Positions 47,731-58,804 of a stretch of DNA of 64,000 bases are shown here, in pieces. The DNA comes from Erythroxylum novogranatense (Eukaryota > Streptophyta > Magnoliopsida > Malpighiales > Erythroxylaceae): contig CM057229.1 in assembly GCA_029891385.1 (NCBI GenBank), forward strand, positions 7,287,001-7,351,000, written 5' to 3'. The position numbers and the translations under genes were made by a program. The notes beneath the pieces were generated by a model. That model was given only the letters and a program-made list of their open reading frames with translations. It had not been told where the DNA came from and did not search any database. Positions within the stretch are counted from its first letter, which is position 1, and every line of letters starts with the position of its first letter.

Positions 47731-48111
47731 ATGACACGGCAGGAGGCCCAGGACTCACCGGATGTTGTTGCGGGTATGCTTCTTATTTCTGGCATAGAAG
47801 TATATGCATTGTTGGATCCTGGATCCACCCATTCCTTTATTGCACCGCATTTAGCATGTAGACTACATGGGAATAGGCAGAGGTTACAGTATGGGTTGGA
47901 GGTGAGTACACCTCTGGGTAGTACGACTGTATTGGGAGAGGTATGTATAGGATGTCCGATCCAGATTGACCGAGCAGTATTGAGTGCTGATTTTATTATA
48001 TTGCCTCTGAGAGAGATTGACGTGATATTGGGGATGGATGGGTTGACTGTGCATAGGGCTGTTATGGACTGTTACGCCAAGGAGGTCGTGTTGGAATCTC
48101 TGGCCACTTAG
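47731..48111 (+). pseudogene. Gypsy A aspartic protease
   Basis: A 126-residue open stretch carries the retropepsin active-site block ALLDPGSTHSFI, where functional copies have D-S/T-G (here Pro replaces Ser). It also carries the flap-to-C-terminus block DVILGMDGLTVHRAVMDCYAKEV, typical of gypsy protease. It would process Gag-Pol; the Pro in the D-x-G loop is probably inactivating. Confidence 0.8.
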
Positions 48112-48370
48112 AGTGGTGTTTAGAGTTAGTTAAAGGCTCATGAGGATGATATCCTTTATGGAATACGAGATTGATTCAAGGAGGATGTGAGGCCTATTTG
48201 GCTCACGAAGGGATTCTAGAAAGGAGCGGAGATTGGAGGAGGTTCCGTAGTGAGGGACTTTTCGGATGTATTTCCCAGGAGTTACGGGTTTGCCGCCAGA
48301 GCGAGAGATAGAGTTTGAGATCGATCTGCTTGCATCGCCCTATGTCGATCCCTCCAGATAGGATGGCACC

Positions 48371-48868
48371 GTGGAACCGAGAGAGCTTAAGGCTCGCCAT
48401 AAGAGCTATTGGACAAGGGTTTATCAGACCGAGTGTTTCGCCATGGGGAGCTCCGGTACTTTTGTAAAGAAGAAGGATGGGACTCTGAGACTGTGTATTG
48501 ACTATAGGCAGTTGAATCGGGTGACAGTGAAGAATAAGTATCCACTGCCTAGGATTGATGATCTATTTGATCAGTTCCGGGGAGCTCAGGTGTTCACTAA
48601 GTTGGACCTTCGATCTGGTTACTATCAGCTGAGGATTGCGGAGGCCGATGTGCCTAAGAGTGCTTTCCGGAGTAGGTATGGGCACTTCGAGTTCTTAGTG
48701 ATGCCGTTTGGGTTGACTAATGCCCCGGCAGCCTTTATGGCTTTGATGAATAGGATATTTCAGCCCTACCTGGATCGATTTGTGATTGTATTTATTGATG
48801 ACATCTTTGGTTTATTCGAGGATAGTCGAGCACGCCGAGCATCCGAGGATTGTCTTGCGCAGTCATGA
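48371..48868 (+). pseudogene. Gypsy A reverse transcriptase, N-terminal and palm part
   Basis: 165 open residues contain [61 protein letters not shown] and the catalytic box FIDDI (about 48790-48808; usually YVDD). It frameshifts soon afterwards. The Met given is simply the first in the open stretch; the true protein is part of a polyprotein. Confidence 0.85.
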
Positions 48869-49640
48869 GAGAGAGGCAGTTATTCGCCAAATTTGCTAAG
48901 TGCGAATTTTGGCTTGATGAGATTGTATTTCTGGGACACGTGGTGTCTCGTGAGGGTATCCAGGTGGATCCTCACAAGATAGAGGCAGTGATGAGCTGGG
49001 AGGCCCCTAGATCATGCGAGTTGCAAGTTTTCAGATTGGCGGATATTATCGGAGATTCGTCGAGGGTTTTCGTTGATCTCCGTCCCTTCGACGGGTTATT
49101 GAGGAAGAATGTACTGTTCGGATGGACCGAGGAATGCCAAGAGCTGAGGAGTGAAACATCGGTTGTGGCCATCGCGCCGGTGTTAGGTATTCCTTCCGGA
49201 ATTGGAGGCTTTGTGGTTTACTGATGATGCCTCGCATCGTGGATCGGGATGTATTGATGCGGCATGGGAGAGTTATAACGTATGCCTCGAGACATTGAGG
49301 CCTCACGAGGTAAATTATCCATCCGTGACTTGGAGTTAGCTGCGATGGTATTTGCCCTCAAGATCCGAGACATTATTTCAGATGGTGAGATGTTCCGGAT
49401 CTTCACCGATCATAAGAGTCTCGAGGTATCTGCTTGAGCGGAGGATCTCAATCGAGACAGAGGAGATGGGTAGATTCTATCAAGGATTATGATTATGCGA
49501 TTGAGTACCACCCAGAAAGGCCAATGTGGTGGCGATGCACCGAGTAGGAGATCTTATGGAGTGCAGCCTCGATTCAGTTGATAGATTGTTTAGTCCGATT
49601 CAAATGAGAGCTACTGAATGTACAGCTTGGATCAGGTCGA
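48850..49640 (+). pseudogene. Gypsy A RT C-terminus and RNase H
   Basis: After a frameshift near 48840 the thumb continues with [27 protein letters not shown]. Connection sequence and an RNase H region with DLELAAMVFALKIRD and FTDHKSL near 49320-49420 follow, with repeated frame breaks. Confidence 0.75.
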
Positions 49641-50780
49641 GGATGGAGCACTGATTACTACTCGAGGCTTAGGCGATCTTTGCATGACAGATTCGGAGGT
49701 TGTGGATCGGGACCCAGACTAGTGAGACTGATTGATAGAGTTCGATGGTGTCGATTTGAGTTCGAGTTGAGAGATGGGACATTGTGGATGGGACAGAGGT
49801 CAGTGTGCGGATATTGATGATCCGAGACAGAGATCCTAGAGGAGGCTCATGTGGCACAGACGCTATGCATCCCGGTTCACCAAGATGTATAATACTCGAG
49901 ACGGCATTTCGGTGGCTGGTATGAAGAAGCAAGTGGCGAGTACGGTCAGATGTCCGATATGTCAACAAAGTTAAGGCGAGCATCGGGCTCCAGTGGAAAA
50001 GTTACATTCGCTGCCCATTCCGGAGTGGAAGTGGGAGCGAATTACTATGGACTTCGTGATGTGGTTGCTTAGACACCGAGGCAACATGATGCTATCTGGT
50101 CATAGTGGACCGATTGACTAAATCGGCTCACTTTTGCCGAGAAGGGAGAGTAATACTCTCGATCAGTTGGCCAGTAAGTATGTTGCGAGATTGTACGGTT
50201 GCATGGGGTTCCGTTGTCAATAGTTTCGCATAGGATCCTGAGTTCACATCGAGGTTACGAAGAGCCTCTGATCGCTATGGGTACTAGATCAATTTCAAAG
50301 ACCGCATTTCATCCTCGCACGGATGGATGAGTGAGAGGACGATCAGATCGCCGAGGACATGCTTCGGGCATGTCTTTGGAGTTCAGAGGTGGGATCAAGA
50401 CTTGGCATTGATAGAGTTTGATACAACAACCAAAGATCGAAAGCAGATTGGATGGCACCGTATGAGGCCTTGTATGGCGGTGCCGTAGATCACCATTGTA
50501 TTGGGATGAAGAGGGTCGAGATTGATAGAGGGACCCGAAATGATCCGAGATACTGATAGATAAGATCTGATTGATTCGAGTCGCATCAAGGCGGCTCAAG
50601 ATGAATGTAAGAGTTATGCGGATCAAGATCGGAGAGATATGGAGTGCAGATGTGGGTGATCGAGTGTTCCTTCGAGTGTCTCCTTGGAAAGGAGTATTGA
50701 GATTTGGCCACAAGGCAAGTCGAGCCCTCGGTATATTGGTCCTATGAGATTATCGAGAAGATTGGACCATCTGGCTTACT
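49641..50780 (+). pseudogene. Gypsy A integrase
   Basis: The zinc-binding part ends with VRCPICQQS (about 49945-49975). WKWERITMDFV (about 50030-50058) includes the first catalytic Asp, followed by VDRLTK-like and TAFHPRTDG-like blocks (about 50100-50330). One- to three-base indels interrupt the frame every few dozen codons. Confidence 0.7.
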
Positions 50781-51098
50781 GATTGGCTTTACCGAGCGAG
50801 ATGTCCCGATTGCATGATGTATTTCATGTAAGTATGCTCCGACGGTACCGATCGGACCCGACACATGTGATTTCGCCGGGACATCGAGATAGCCAAAGGA
50901 TATGAGTTATGTAGAGGAGCCAGACGGATCATTGAATCACGGTCAAGCAACCGAGGAACCGTGTGATTCCATTGGTGAAAGTCCTTTCGAAGAACCACTC
51001 TTCCGAGGAAGCTACACGGGAGACGGAGGAGCTTATGAGAGCCAGATCCTCATTTATTTGATGGGACGGTATGAAATTTCGAGGACTAAATTTTTATT
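50781..51098 (+). pseudogene. Gypsy A chromodomain-like C-terminus
   Basis: Sequence after integrase reads VFHVSMLRRYR-like (about 50818-50850), then DMSYVEEPDGSLNH (50899-50942) and a segment ending RYEISRTKFLLGG. It corresponds to the chromodomain end of Tekay/Del chromoviruses, thought to guide integration to heterochromatin. The middle is scrambled by indels. Confidence 0.65.
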
Positions 51099-51110
51099 AG
51101 GAGGGTGAAT
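51099..51110 (+). other. Polypurine tract of Gypsy A
   Basis: AGGAGGGTGAAT stands immediately before the 3' LTR start TGTAACATCC, overlapping the end of the coding region. Confidence 0.75.
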
Positions 51111-54100
51111 TGTAACATCCGCTATCTTGTAGCAAGGTATTTTGGTATTTATGAGCCATACCGATAGGTTTCATCGCATTCATCGATCGAGCATATTATT
51201 GGCCTCTAATTATAAGAGGAATGTGTTTATTGCATATGCATTTATTTATTGGTACATGCGCTCATGATTTCCGGATTCGTTTATGAGTATACCGATCGGA
51301 CTGATTGGTTTGGGGATTAAGCGATAAATTAGAGTAATCGAGTGCAATTGACTGGTTTAACATCGTTTATGAGTGATTGGTAATTTATAGAGACTTTAGA
51401 AAATTTTAGAAATTCGAGAAAATACGAATTTGGAAATATTTGAGTGATCAATCGATCGATCAGATAGTATTGAAAGGGCTGTCAATGGCAATGGAAAATT
51501 AGAATTTTTCGATAGAAAATTTATGTGTTAAGCCATTGAAATTTAGATGAAATTTGGGTGATTTGGAGAGTTGGGCTATAAATACTAGGTTGAAAGAAAT
51601 TTGGGAAAAGTTTGCTAAGGCATTTTCCAGTTTCTCTTCTTTCCCTTTACGGTGATTTCGATTCCTCCCAACGGTGAGAGATCCTTTGATTTCTTTTGGC
51701 TTCTTCCTTATAGTAATTAGTCTAATATGTCTCTACCGATTGATAAAGTTCGAAGCCTTAAGATTGGTAGATCGAGGATTTTGAAGGATTTCTGTGGTTT
51801 CGTGATTTTGAGAGATCTGTGGATTCGATCTGTGATTGGTAAGTTTTATGGTTTTAATGTTGTCATTAATGGTTTCTACTGCATTTATGGCATTTATTAT
51901 GTCCGATTGGGTGGTTGAGAGTGTTTCTTGATGGGTTCTACTGGGTGTTATCGTGAGTGTGTAAGAGTTAAGGGATTGGTGATCGTTGTAAGCTTGAGGC
52001 TTTCATCAAGAAAGTTTGCTTCTTTCTTGCCTTAGATAGTACGATTCGTTGGTGATTGAGTTATATTGATGATTGGTTTAGATATTTGATGATTATATAT
52101 ATTAAGGTTTCGACGATGAAATTGATGAGTTATGTAAAGTTGATAAATTAAGGAAATGGTTCTTGGAAGGAATAGAAGCTAAGGATTTGTTGTATTTGTG
52201 TATCGAATTAATTGAGAGTTGTTCACAGAGGAAAATTTGGGTTAGAGTTTCAGAGTCGAGGATCTGGAACACTGGAATTGTGTTTAAGGATGTGTTGGGG
52301 AAGAAGGAGAACTGGTAGAGGAGCGAGAGCTCGGTAGACGGGCGAGAACTGGTAGAGGAGCGAGAGCTCGGTAGACGGGCGAGAACTGGTAGAGGAGCGA
52401 GAGCTCGGTAGACGGGCGAGAGCTGGTAGAGGAGCGAGAGCTCGGTAGACGGGCGAGAACTGGTAGAGGAGCGAGAGCTCGGTAGACGGGCGAGAACTGG
52501 TAGAGGAGCGAGAGCTCGGTGAGCAGGCGAGAAGGCGGTAGAGGAGCGAGAGCTCGGTGAGACGGGCGAGCGGTAGAGGAGCGAGAGCTCAGTGAGCGCG
52601 AGAACCTGCAGAGGAGCAATAACTCGAGGCGGCTATGGGCATCGGGTGAGCACCAAAGCACTCGGTCGCGACCTCCACCCTAGTTGTCCGAAGAGGTGTG
52701 TTTGAGGTTTTTGGAATTGGGACTTAGAAAATTACAAATTCAGTCGACTAAGGATTTAAATTCAAATTGGAGTTTTAAATTGGAAATTGCAATAGAGGTT
52801 TCAACGAATGAATAGGAAATGGTTATAGAGAATATGAATTGAGGAAATTGGTCAATTCTAGGAATGGAGCAATTCTTGTCGATCAATGAACTAAGAGTCG
52901 TGAATTGGACCTAAGAGTCCAAAATTGGGTATTAGCAGGAAATCGTGAAAATACATTGTACATCATTTCATCGAGACATATGCATTCTTGCACGTAAATT
53001 GAGCATCTAGTAATGGACCGTACTTTCATCGTTACGGAGGCACTGCTGGACCGCTGCTCCACGGACATTCTTTGGGACTTCCAGCGTGGCTGGAAGTTAC
53101 GGTGAGTAACCTAGTTGGTTTCTCAAATCTCCGTTGCTTACATGCCATGTGAATTACATGGAAAGGTGAATTATATGACTACCATATGACTCTTGGTTTC
53201 ATCGAATCAATCGCATCATTACGTGATCTTTGGATGAATATTGGGCTTTATAGCCATACCATTGAACTATCGAAAGCATCGATGTCTCGGGCTTTATAGC
53301 CACACATCCGAAATTATGAACATGACATCGCATGCATAAATGCATGATCACATAATGGAATGTGTCCCAGTTGCTATTTTCACCGAAAAGAGCTTCGAGC
53401 TCAGATATCGCATCTTGGCTTAGCCCGAGGGGAGAAATCTCACGCCCACACCGACATCGATCGAGCACTTGGGCACAAAATCGAATAATGGAAAGAGTCA
53501 CATATGCATTGCATTTATATGATTGATGTGTGGTGACGACATCAAATATGTGATGACGTGAATTACCGTAGATTACTTATCATATCGCAAACCGATTCGA
53601 TTATCTTGTTTATTGTTACATGTATCGTAAATTGCTACCGTCATCGCGAATCGTTATATTATAACGACAATAAATATTATCAGATTTACTCTGTACGCCG
53701 TGCAGCGTAATGCATGATTTGAGGAACCATCGATGATGGTTTCACCGAGTTCGCAAACTCACCCAAATTTGCAACCTATTTTCAGATTGTTAGAGTAGAC
53801 TCAGCTCAAGATCTTTCTTCCCGCCGTGCGAAGTTGCGGCGAGGGTCGTGATGGCACATGTGTCGGGCCATTTGGATTAGTGTTTTGAGGATGACTTAGG
53901 ATAGATGTTTGTATCGGTTTCCTTTTGGTTTTGTTAGAGACCGATAGACTTGTCTATTCGGATTGGATTATCGTATGGATAATTATTACTTTGGATGTTA
54001 ATTTGTTGATTACTGTTATTTTGTGACTTAAAATACTTCAATGCCGTGGATTTTAGCGAAATTTTCTGGTAGTAAATCCTTTATCGTGGGATACGTGTCG

Positions 54101-54151
54101 GAGCGACCTTCGGGTTTCCCGATGTGTACCCTACGGTGAGGGGGCGCTACA
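51111..54151 (+). repeat. 3' LTR of Gypsy A
   Basis: Partner of 39434-42461, with TATA at 51576-51584, the 37-bp minisatellite at 52312-52622, GGCT-TTAT-AGCC stems at 53244-53255 and 53289-53300, GAGCT-TCG-AGCTC at 53390-53402 and the conserved stem AACCATC-GAT-GATGGTT at 53725-53741. Differences from the 5' LTR are mostly tiny indels and substitutions in CG-rich spots. Confidence 0.92.
52312..52622 (+). repeat. 37-bp minisatellite, 3' LTR of Gypsy A
   Basis: About eight copies, more homogeneous than in the 5' LTR: units of CTGGTAGAGGAGCGAGAGCT plus CGGTAGACGGGCGAGAA. The homogeneity suggests later local expansion in this LTR. Confidence 0.85.
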
Positions 54152-54174
54152 CAATACATGCCAAAAAGATGAAT

Positions 54175-55385
54175 TCAAGAAGCATCGAGGAAGCGAAGAA
54201 CTCGTTGCTTTAAATTGCAAAGAGCATCAGTGGCTACTTGAATGATCCCTTCAGTCCGTTCAATTTCAGCAAAGAGAGTTGCATGCATATTAACATAAGT
54301 TTTCCCCATAGCATCCGAGGGATCCAAAGTGGTATATGGAAAATCCACCACCCGTGGTTGCCGAAAAATCCATGGAGAGATATTCATCAACGCCACCAAC
54401 TCAAACATGCTCGACTCAATCCTGGGAACTTCATTGGCATAAAAAAAATTGTGAGATCAAGCATGGAAAATATAACAAAGAATCTGGCTTACTCTCAATA
54501 GCCAACATCGCTTCAATGATGAGACGACCAAGATTGAATTTCACTCTAGTACCAATCGCATAAAAATTAATTGGGCCTGTGCCAAGTAGATAGAAACAAC
54601 ATGCGTGCTCGGTATCCAGTTGACCACAATCAATTTAAAGAGCACGAAATATTTTTGAGTAAGCATAGAAGAGAGAAGAACAGAACTAGATGGTCATGCA
54701 GTCAATTTACCACCAGTTAATACCGTAGCAATCAAATCATTTGACATAGTCCAATCATCATCATAAAGAAGATCACCAACCAAATTATCAAATCCTAGAA
54801 ATAGATTTAAATAAGCAGCATTAAGATGAACTACCCGACCCTGCACATATACTACGCCATATCTTCATTCAAAATGTCACAAGATAAGTTGCAATAGATT
54901 TCCTTTACCAGGTCGGAGTCGTAATGCTTCGAAAATAGTGAAGCTTACAATAAAGAGCATTCCGACAGTAAAGAGTGAAAACCATGTTGTTGAAATTTTT
55001 CTAAGTTGATTGGACGATCGAAAACAAAATCAACATCATTGAGAATCGTCCACTTCTGTTCAGCTGCAGAAGAATAAAACTTGAAGGAAATGGCATCATC
55101 CACCGTCAGACGTATAGAAGAATGATGTCGAGGTGGGTGAACTGTTTTCTGACATCTCATCTTTGTACGCTTTGCAAGAGCCGTAAGAGGTGCAACTGGT
55201 GGAGCAAATGTTGCAGGAGTTGTGTCAGAATCCGAAGCAGAATCGTCAACCATAGATAAAACGAATTGTGTAACATCATAATCCGAATCTGTTGTATCCC
55301 GAACAGAGTTAGTATTGGGAATGTCAATAGGAGTTGCAGTAGAGGACCCAACCCCGGTAAAACTCCTACCGAGTGTCGGATTCAA
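54175..55385 (-). pseudogene. Copia-3 extra 3' ORF (envelope-like position)
   Basis: Minus-strand coding from 55385 starts with a Ser/Thr/Pro-rich segment (MNPTLGRSF...) and includes DVDFVFDRPINLEKFQQHGF. After one in-frame stop it continues as KHYDSDLVKEIYCNL, parallel to the Copia-1 copy at bases 120-165. A further open piece (54175-54408) with ERTEGIIQVATDALCNLKQR probably forms the C-terminal coiled coil. It lies downstream of RNase H, as in Sireviruses. The function is unknown; 'envelope-like' refers to position only. Confidence 0.65.
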
Positions 55386-56103
55386 CAGTAATTGACTTGA
55401 GCGTCGTATTGGAACAGCTGGCTTTTTTGTTAGAAACTGAAGATAATACCTTCTCTTTGTTCTTTCCCATATTTATCAATCACACTCAATTAAATTCCAA
55501 CCACAATCAATCAAATTTCAGCCACAATCAAGCGATCAAATTGCAACCACAATCAATCAAGTTGAATCAATATGAAGAGAAAGGAAATAATATCAATATG
55601 GATCTTCCTTCACGATGAAGAAAAGCACGAACCAATTTCAGGTCTAGATCTTGAAATGGAAGACAACACTGCAATGATAATGGTGAAAGAAAACCACTAT
55701 AAACTGTTGTCCACGAAGATGAAGATGGCGTAACTATGAAATGTATGTCTCCAATCGAAGCATTAGAATATGTCGTGGTAGATAAAACCAAAGATGAAGA
55801 GGGCTAGAGTATCGCCAGACTCTGGAGAATCACTAACGTGGCGTGGTCATCTAGCATGAAGCAGCGGTAATGATGGACTGATGAGCTAAAAGAACAGAGG
55901 CAGGTGTGATAACGTCTTGGTGATTGGAGCAGCTGCAGAGACTCTGCATGGAATGAGCAAAGGCAGATGCGGTATGTGTAGAGACGATAGTGGTATATGG
56001 AGAGAGGCTAAAAAATTTAAGGATTTTGAATCCATCTGATGAAAAAAGTTTTTTTTATTTCTTTTTCTTGTTCTTTTTCTTTTTTTTTGTAAATAAAAAT
56101 ACA
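55386..56103. other. Copia-3 spacer between RNase H and the extra ORF
   Basis: Non-coding. It includes a CAATCAATCAAATT-type short tandem repeat (55483-55570) and a T-rich run near 56045-56090. Confidence 0.5.
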
Positions 56104-57849
56104 TTAAGAATGTAGGCCACAAAGTCTCAAAGCTCCTCTGAGAAGTTCAAACCTTACTGCATCAAGGGGTTTTGTAAAGATATCCGTTAACTGCTTTTCC
56201 GTAGATACATGTGACAAGATGACTGTTTTGTTTTCCACAAGCTCTCGAATGAAGTGATACTTGAGATCAATGTATTTCGTTCTTGAATGTTGAACTGGAT
56301 TTTTAGAGATGTCTATGGCACTCTTGTTATCGAATAAGATAGTTAACACATTCTGATCAATCTTATAATCTTCTAACATCTATTTCATCCAAAGAAGTTG
56401 TAAACAACAACTACCTGCAGCTATGTATTCTACTTTAGCGATCGATAGTGAAATTGAATTCTACTTCTTGCTATACCAAGAGATCAAATTATTTCCTAAA
56501 AAGAAATAACCTCCCGAAGTGTTTTTGTGATCGTCTAAGTTTCCAACCCAATTCGCATCGCTATATCCAACTAGATAAGATGTTGAATCTGATGTGTATC
56601 ATATCCCAAAATCAGATGTTCCGGTTACATACCTGATAATCTTCTTGACCGTTGTTAGATGTGTTTCTTTCAGGTTGACTTGATAGCAAGCACATACACC
56701 AATGCTGTAACAAATATCTGGCCTACTTGCAGTCAAGTATAATAAATTGTTGATCATGCTGCAATATAAAATGTCATCAACGATTTTACCATTCTCATCT
56801 CTGTTTAGTTTCGTTGAGACAATCATAGGTGTTCTTGCATATCTGGAATTCTCAAGACCAAACTTCTTTATTATACTGTTGGCATATTTGGTTTGGGATA
56901 TAAAAATTCCATCCTTCACTTGTTTAACTTGCAAACCTAAGAAGAAATTTAGCTCACCTACCATGCTCATTTCAAATTTGAATGTCATTAATTTTACAAA
57001 GTCATCTACCATCTTTGGATGTGTAGCACCAAACGCAATATCATCAACGTAGATCTGAGCCATCACAAAATCATATTTAAACTTTTTAATAAACAAAGTT
57101 TTATCCATGCTACCTCGTTTATATCCTTGCTTGATCAAATACTATGTGAGCCTTTTGTACCAAGTCCTTGGTGCTTGTTTGAGATCTTAAAGAGCTTTCT
57201 TTAGCTTATAGATGTGATCTGCATGGGCTGAGTCAACGCATCATTTCGGCTGCTCGACATACATTTCTTCCTGTATAAACCCATTCAAAAAGGCACTCTT
57301 TATATCCATCTGATATAGCTTAAACCCCTTTACACATGCTATGCCCAATAATAGTTTGATAGATTCAAGTCATGCCACCAGTGTAAAAGTTTTTTCGAAG
57401 TCTATTTCTTCCCCCTGAGAATATCCCTAAGCTACTAACCTTGCTTTTTTTCTTGTGACATTACCTTGTTCATCTGTTTTATTCCGAAACACCCATTTTG
57501 TTCCAATTACATTAGTATCTGATGGTCTTAGCACTAATTCCCATACATCATTCCGTGTAAATTGAATCAATTCATCTTGCATAGTTGTTGTCTAGAACTC
57601 ATCTTGTAGTGCTTCTTTAATGTTCTTTAGCTCAAATGAAGATGTGTAACAAAAATAGCCTGCAAGTTCTCAATAATCAACCATTTTTCTTTCTTTTGTT
57701 TTTCTTCTTTCATTAACATCTCCAATGACATTCTCTGCTGGATGATTTCTTCGAATTTGAGACAGAGAATCTCGATTCAACTCAGCTGCCCTCAAGTTTT
57801 GAGTATTTAAAGGAATACTTCCACTTCCATTGTTTTGGTTGAGTCATCA
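56104..57849 (-). pseudogene. Copia-3 reverse transcriptase and RNase H
   Basis: Minus strand from 57849: RT N-terminal sequence with stops, then an open 179-residue piece (56599-57138) with the intact catalytic box QIYVDDIAFG, MVGELNFFLGLQVKQ and SRPDICYSIG. RNase H follows at 56104-56379 with FDNKSAIDISKNPVQHSRTK and LTDIFTKPLD. Motifs match Copia-1 closely. Frame breaks near 56400, 57150 and 57400 make it non-functional. Upstream integrase is absent because another LTR starts at 57850. Confidence 0.85.
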
Positions 57850-58214
57850 TGTAGCACCCCACTCCCGTATTACCCAGACCCCGACATCGATGGTGATATC
57901 CGAGTCCGTGCCCTACGAGGGTGGCGTGATACATCACTTAGTCAAAACACAGTACAAATTTTTGTTTTGAAACAATCATACACTTACATTATATGTATGT
58001 TGCGGAAAACAATTTACATATCAAATCTGGTAACTTTATTGACCACGAGGGTCCTCTTATAAATACACAATAATATATAACCAAAGTCCTCACACTAATG
58101 CAGACGCAATTGATCCCGTCCTCTTCTATTACTCTCAAGCGATCACTATACACCCGTTGCCTAACAGGGTATTCTTCTGAGTCCTGAAAAATAATTGCAA
58201 ATTTTGGGTGAGTT

Positions 58215-58248
58215 TTGCGAACTCAATGAGTGACCATCATCGATGGTC
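58215..58248 (-). other. Conserved stem pair in the 57850 LTR
   Basis: GAGTT-TTGCG-AACTC is followed by GACCATC-ATC-GATGGTC (58232-58248). Compared with AACCATC...GATGGTT in the other LTRs, both partners of the outer pair changed, keeping the stem. Confidence 0.75.
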
Positions 58249-58804
58249 CGCTCAATCAATGCAACAAGATCAATACACAGTAAATTTTCACATTGTTGCC
58301 TATTTGATCACAATTCATAATTCATATACATTTAAATTTTATTTCATAATACACATTCACAGGATTTACACATTCACACTTTTACAGAAACCCACATTCA
58401 TAGCTGATACATACACATCACAATAACTACCTATTTATTCTTGCTGTGACCGATTGCCTAGATTGTCTCCATAGTAGGGCTCATTAATATCTATTCCTTA
58501 TCCCATAATAGATACAGGGCTCATTATGCGTTGAGCCTGAGGCTCTGAATCCCTTATGAGCTTGACGCTCATGTTCACACATTAAGCCAAAGGCTCTGAT
58601 CGGTGGCAACCCTGGTTGACAGCCATTATATTTCAAGCCACAATCAGACACATCACAATTTGTCATAATGTCACAATTAGAAAATAACCCATAACTGTTA
58701 TCCCATCAATATATGGCCTTTGCCAGACATTCAATCAAATATATCAAAGCAAATACAATATGTAACACTTTTTCAATCCAATACAGTGTTATGATCGAGC
58801 GCCT

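Larger units (their letters stand above)
39434..54151 (+). mobile_element. Gypsy A: Tekay/Del-type chromovirus nested in Copia-3
   Basis: LTRs of 3028 bp (39434-42461) and 3041 bp (51111-54151) and perfect target duplications CAATA (39429-39433 and 54152-54156) define the element. Plus-strand order is primer-binding site, gag, protease, RT, RNase H, integrase, chromodomain-like C-terminus, polypurine tract. This gypsy order and the 3' chromodomain put it among chromoviruses; long LTRs and an initiator-Met primer site suit Tekay/Del. A further LTR (43112-47175) sits inside gag. Coding is broken by many small indels. Confidence 0.92.
38271..57849 (-). mobile_element. Copia-3: second Sirevirus-type element, 3' half, split by Gypsy A
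   Basis: From the left: 3' LTR (38271-39237), polypurine tract (39238-39250), a second purine-rich tract (39413-39427), the 14.7-kb Gypsy A insertion, then on the minus strand an extra ORF (54175-55385), RNase H and reverse transcriptase up to 57849. There another LTR begins. Gene content and protein blocks parallel Copia-1. Integrase, gag and the 5' LTR are not in the window. It is moderately decayed: the RT core is open for 179 residues. Confidence 0.85.
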
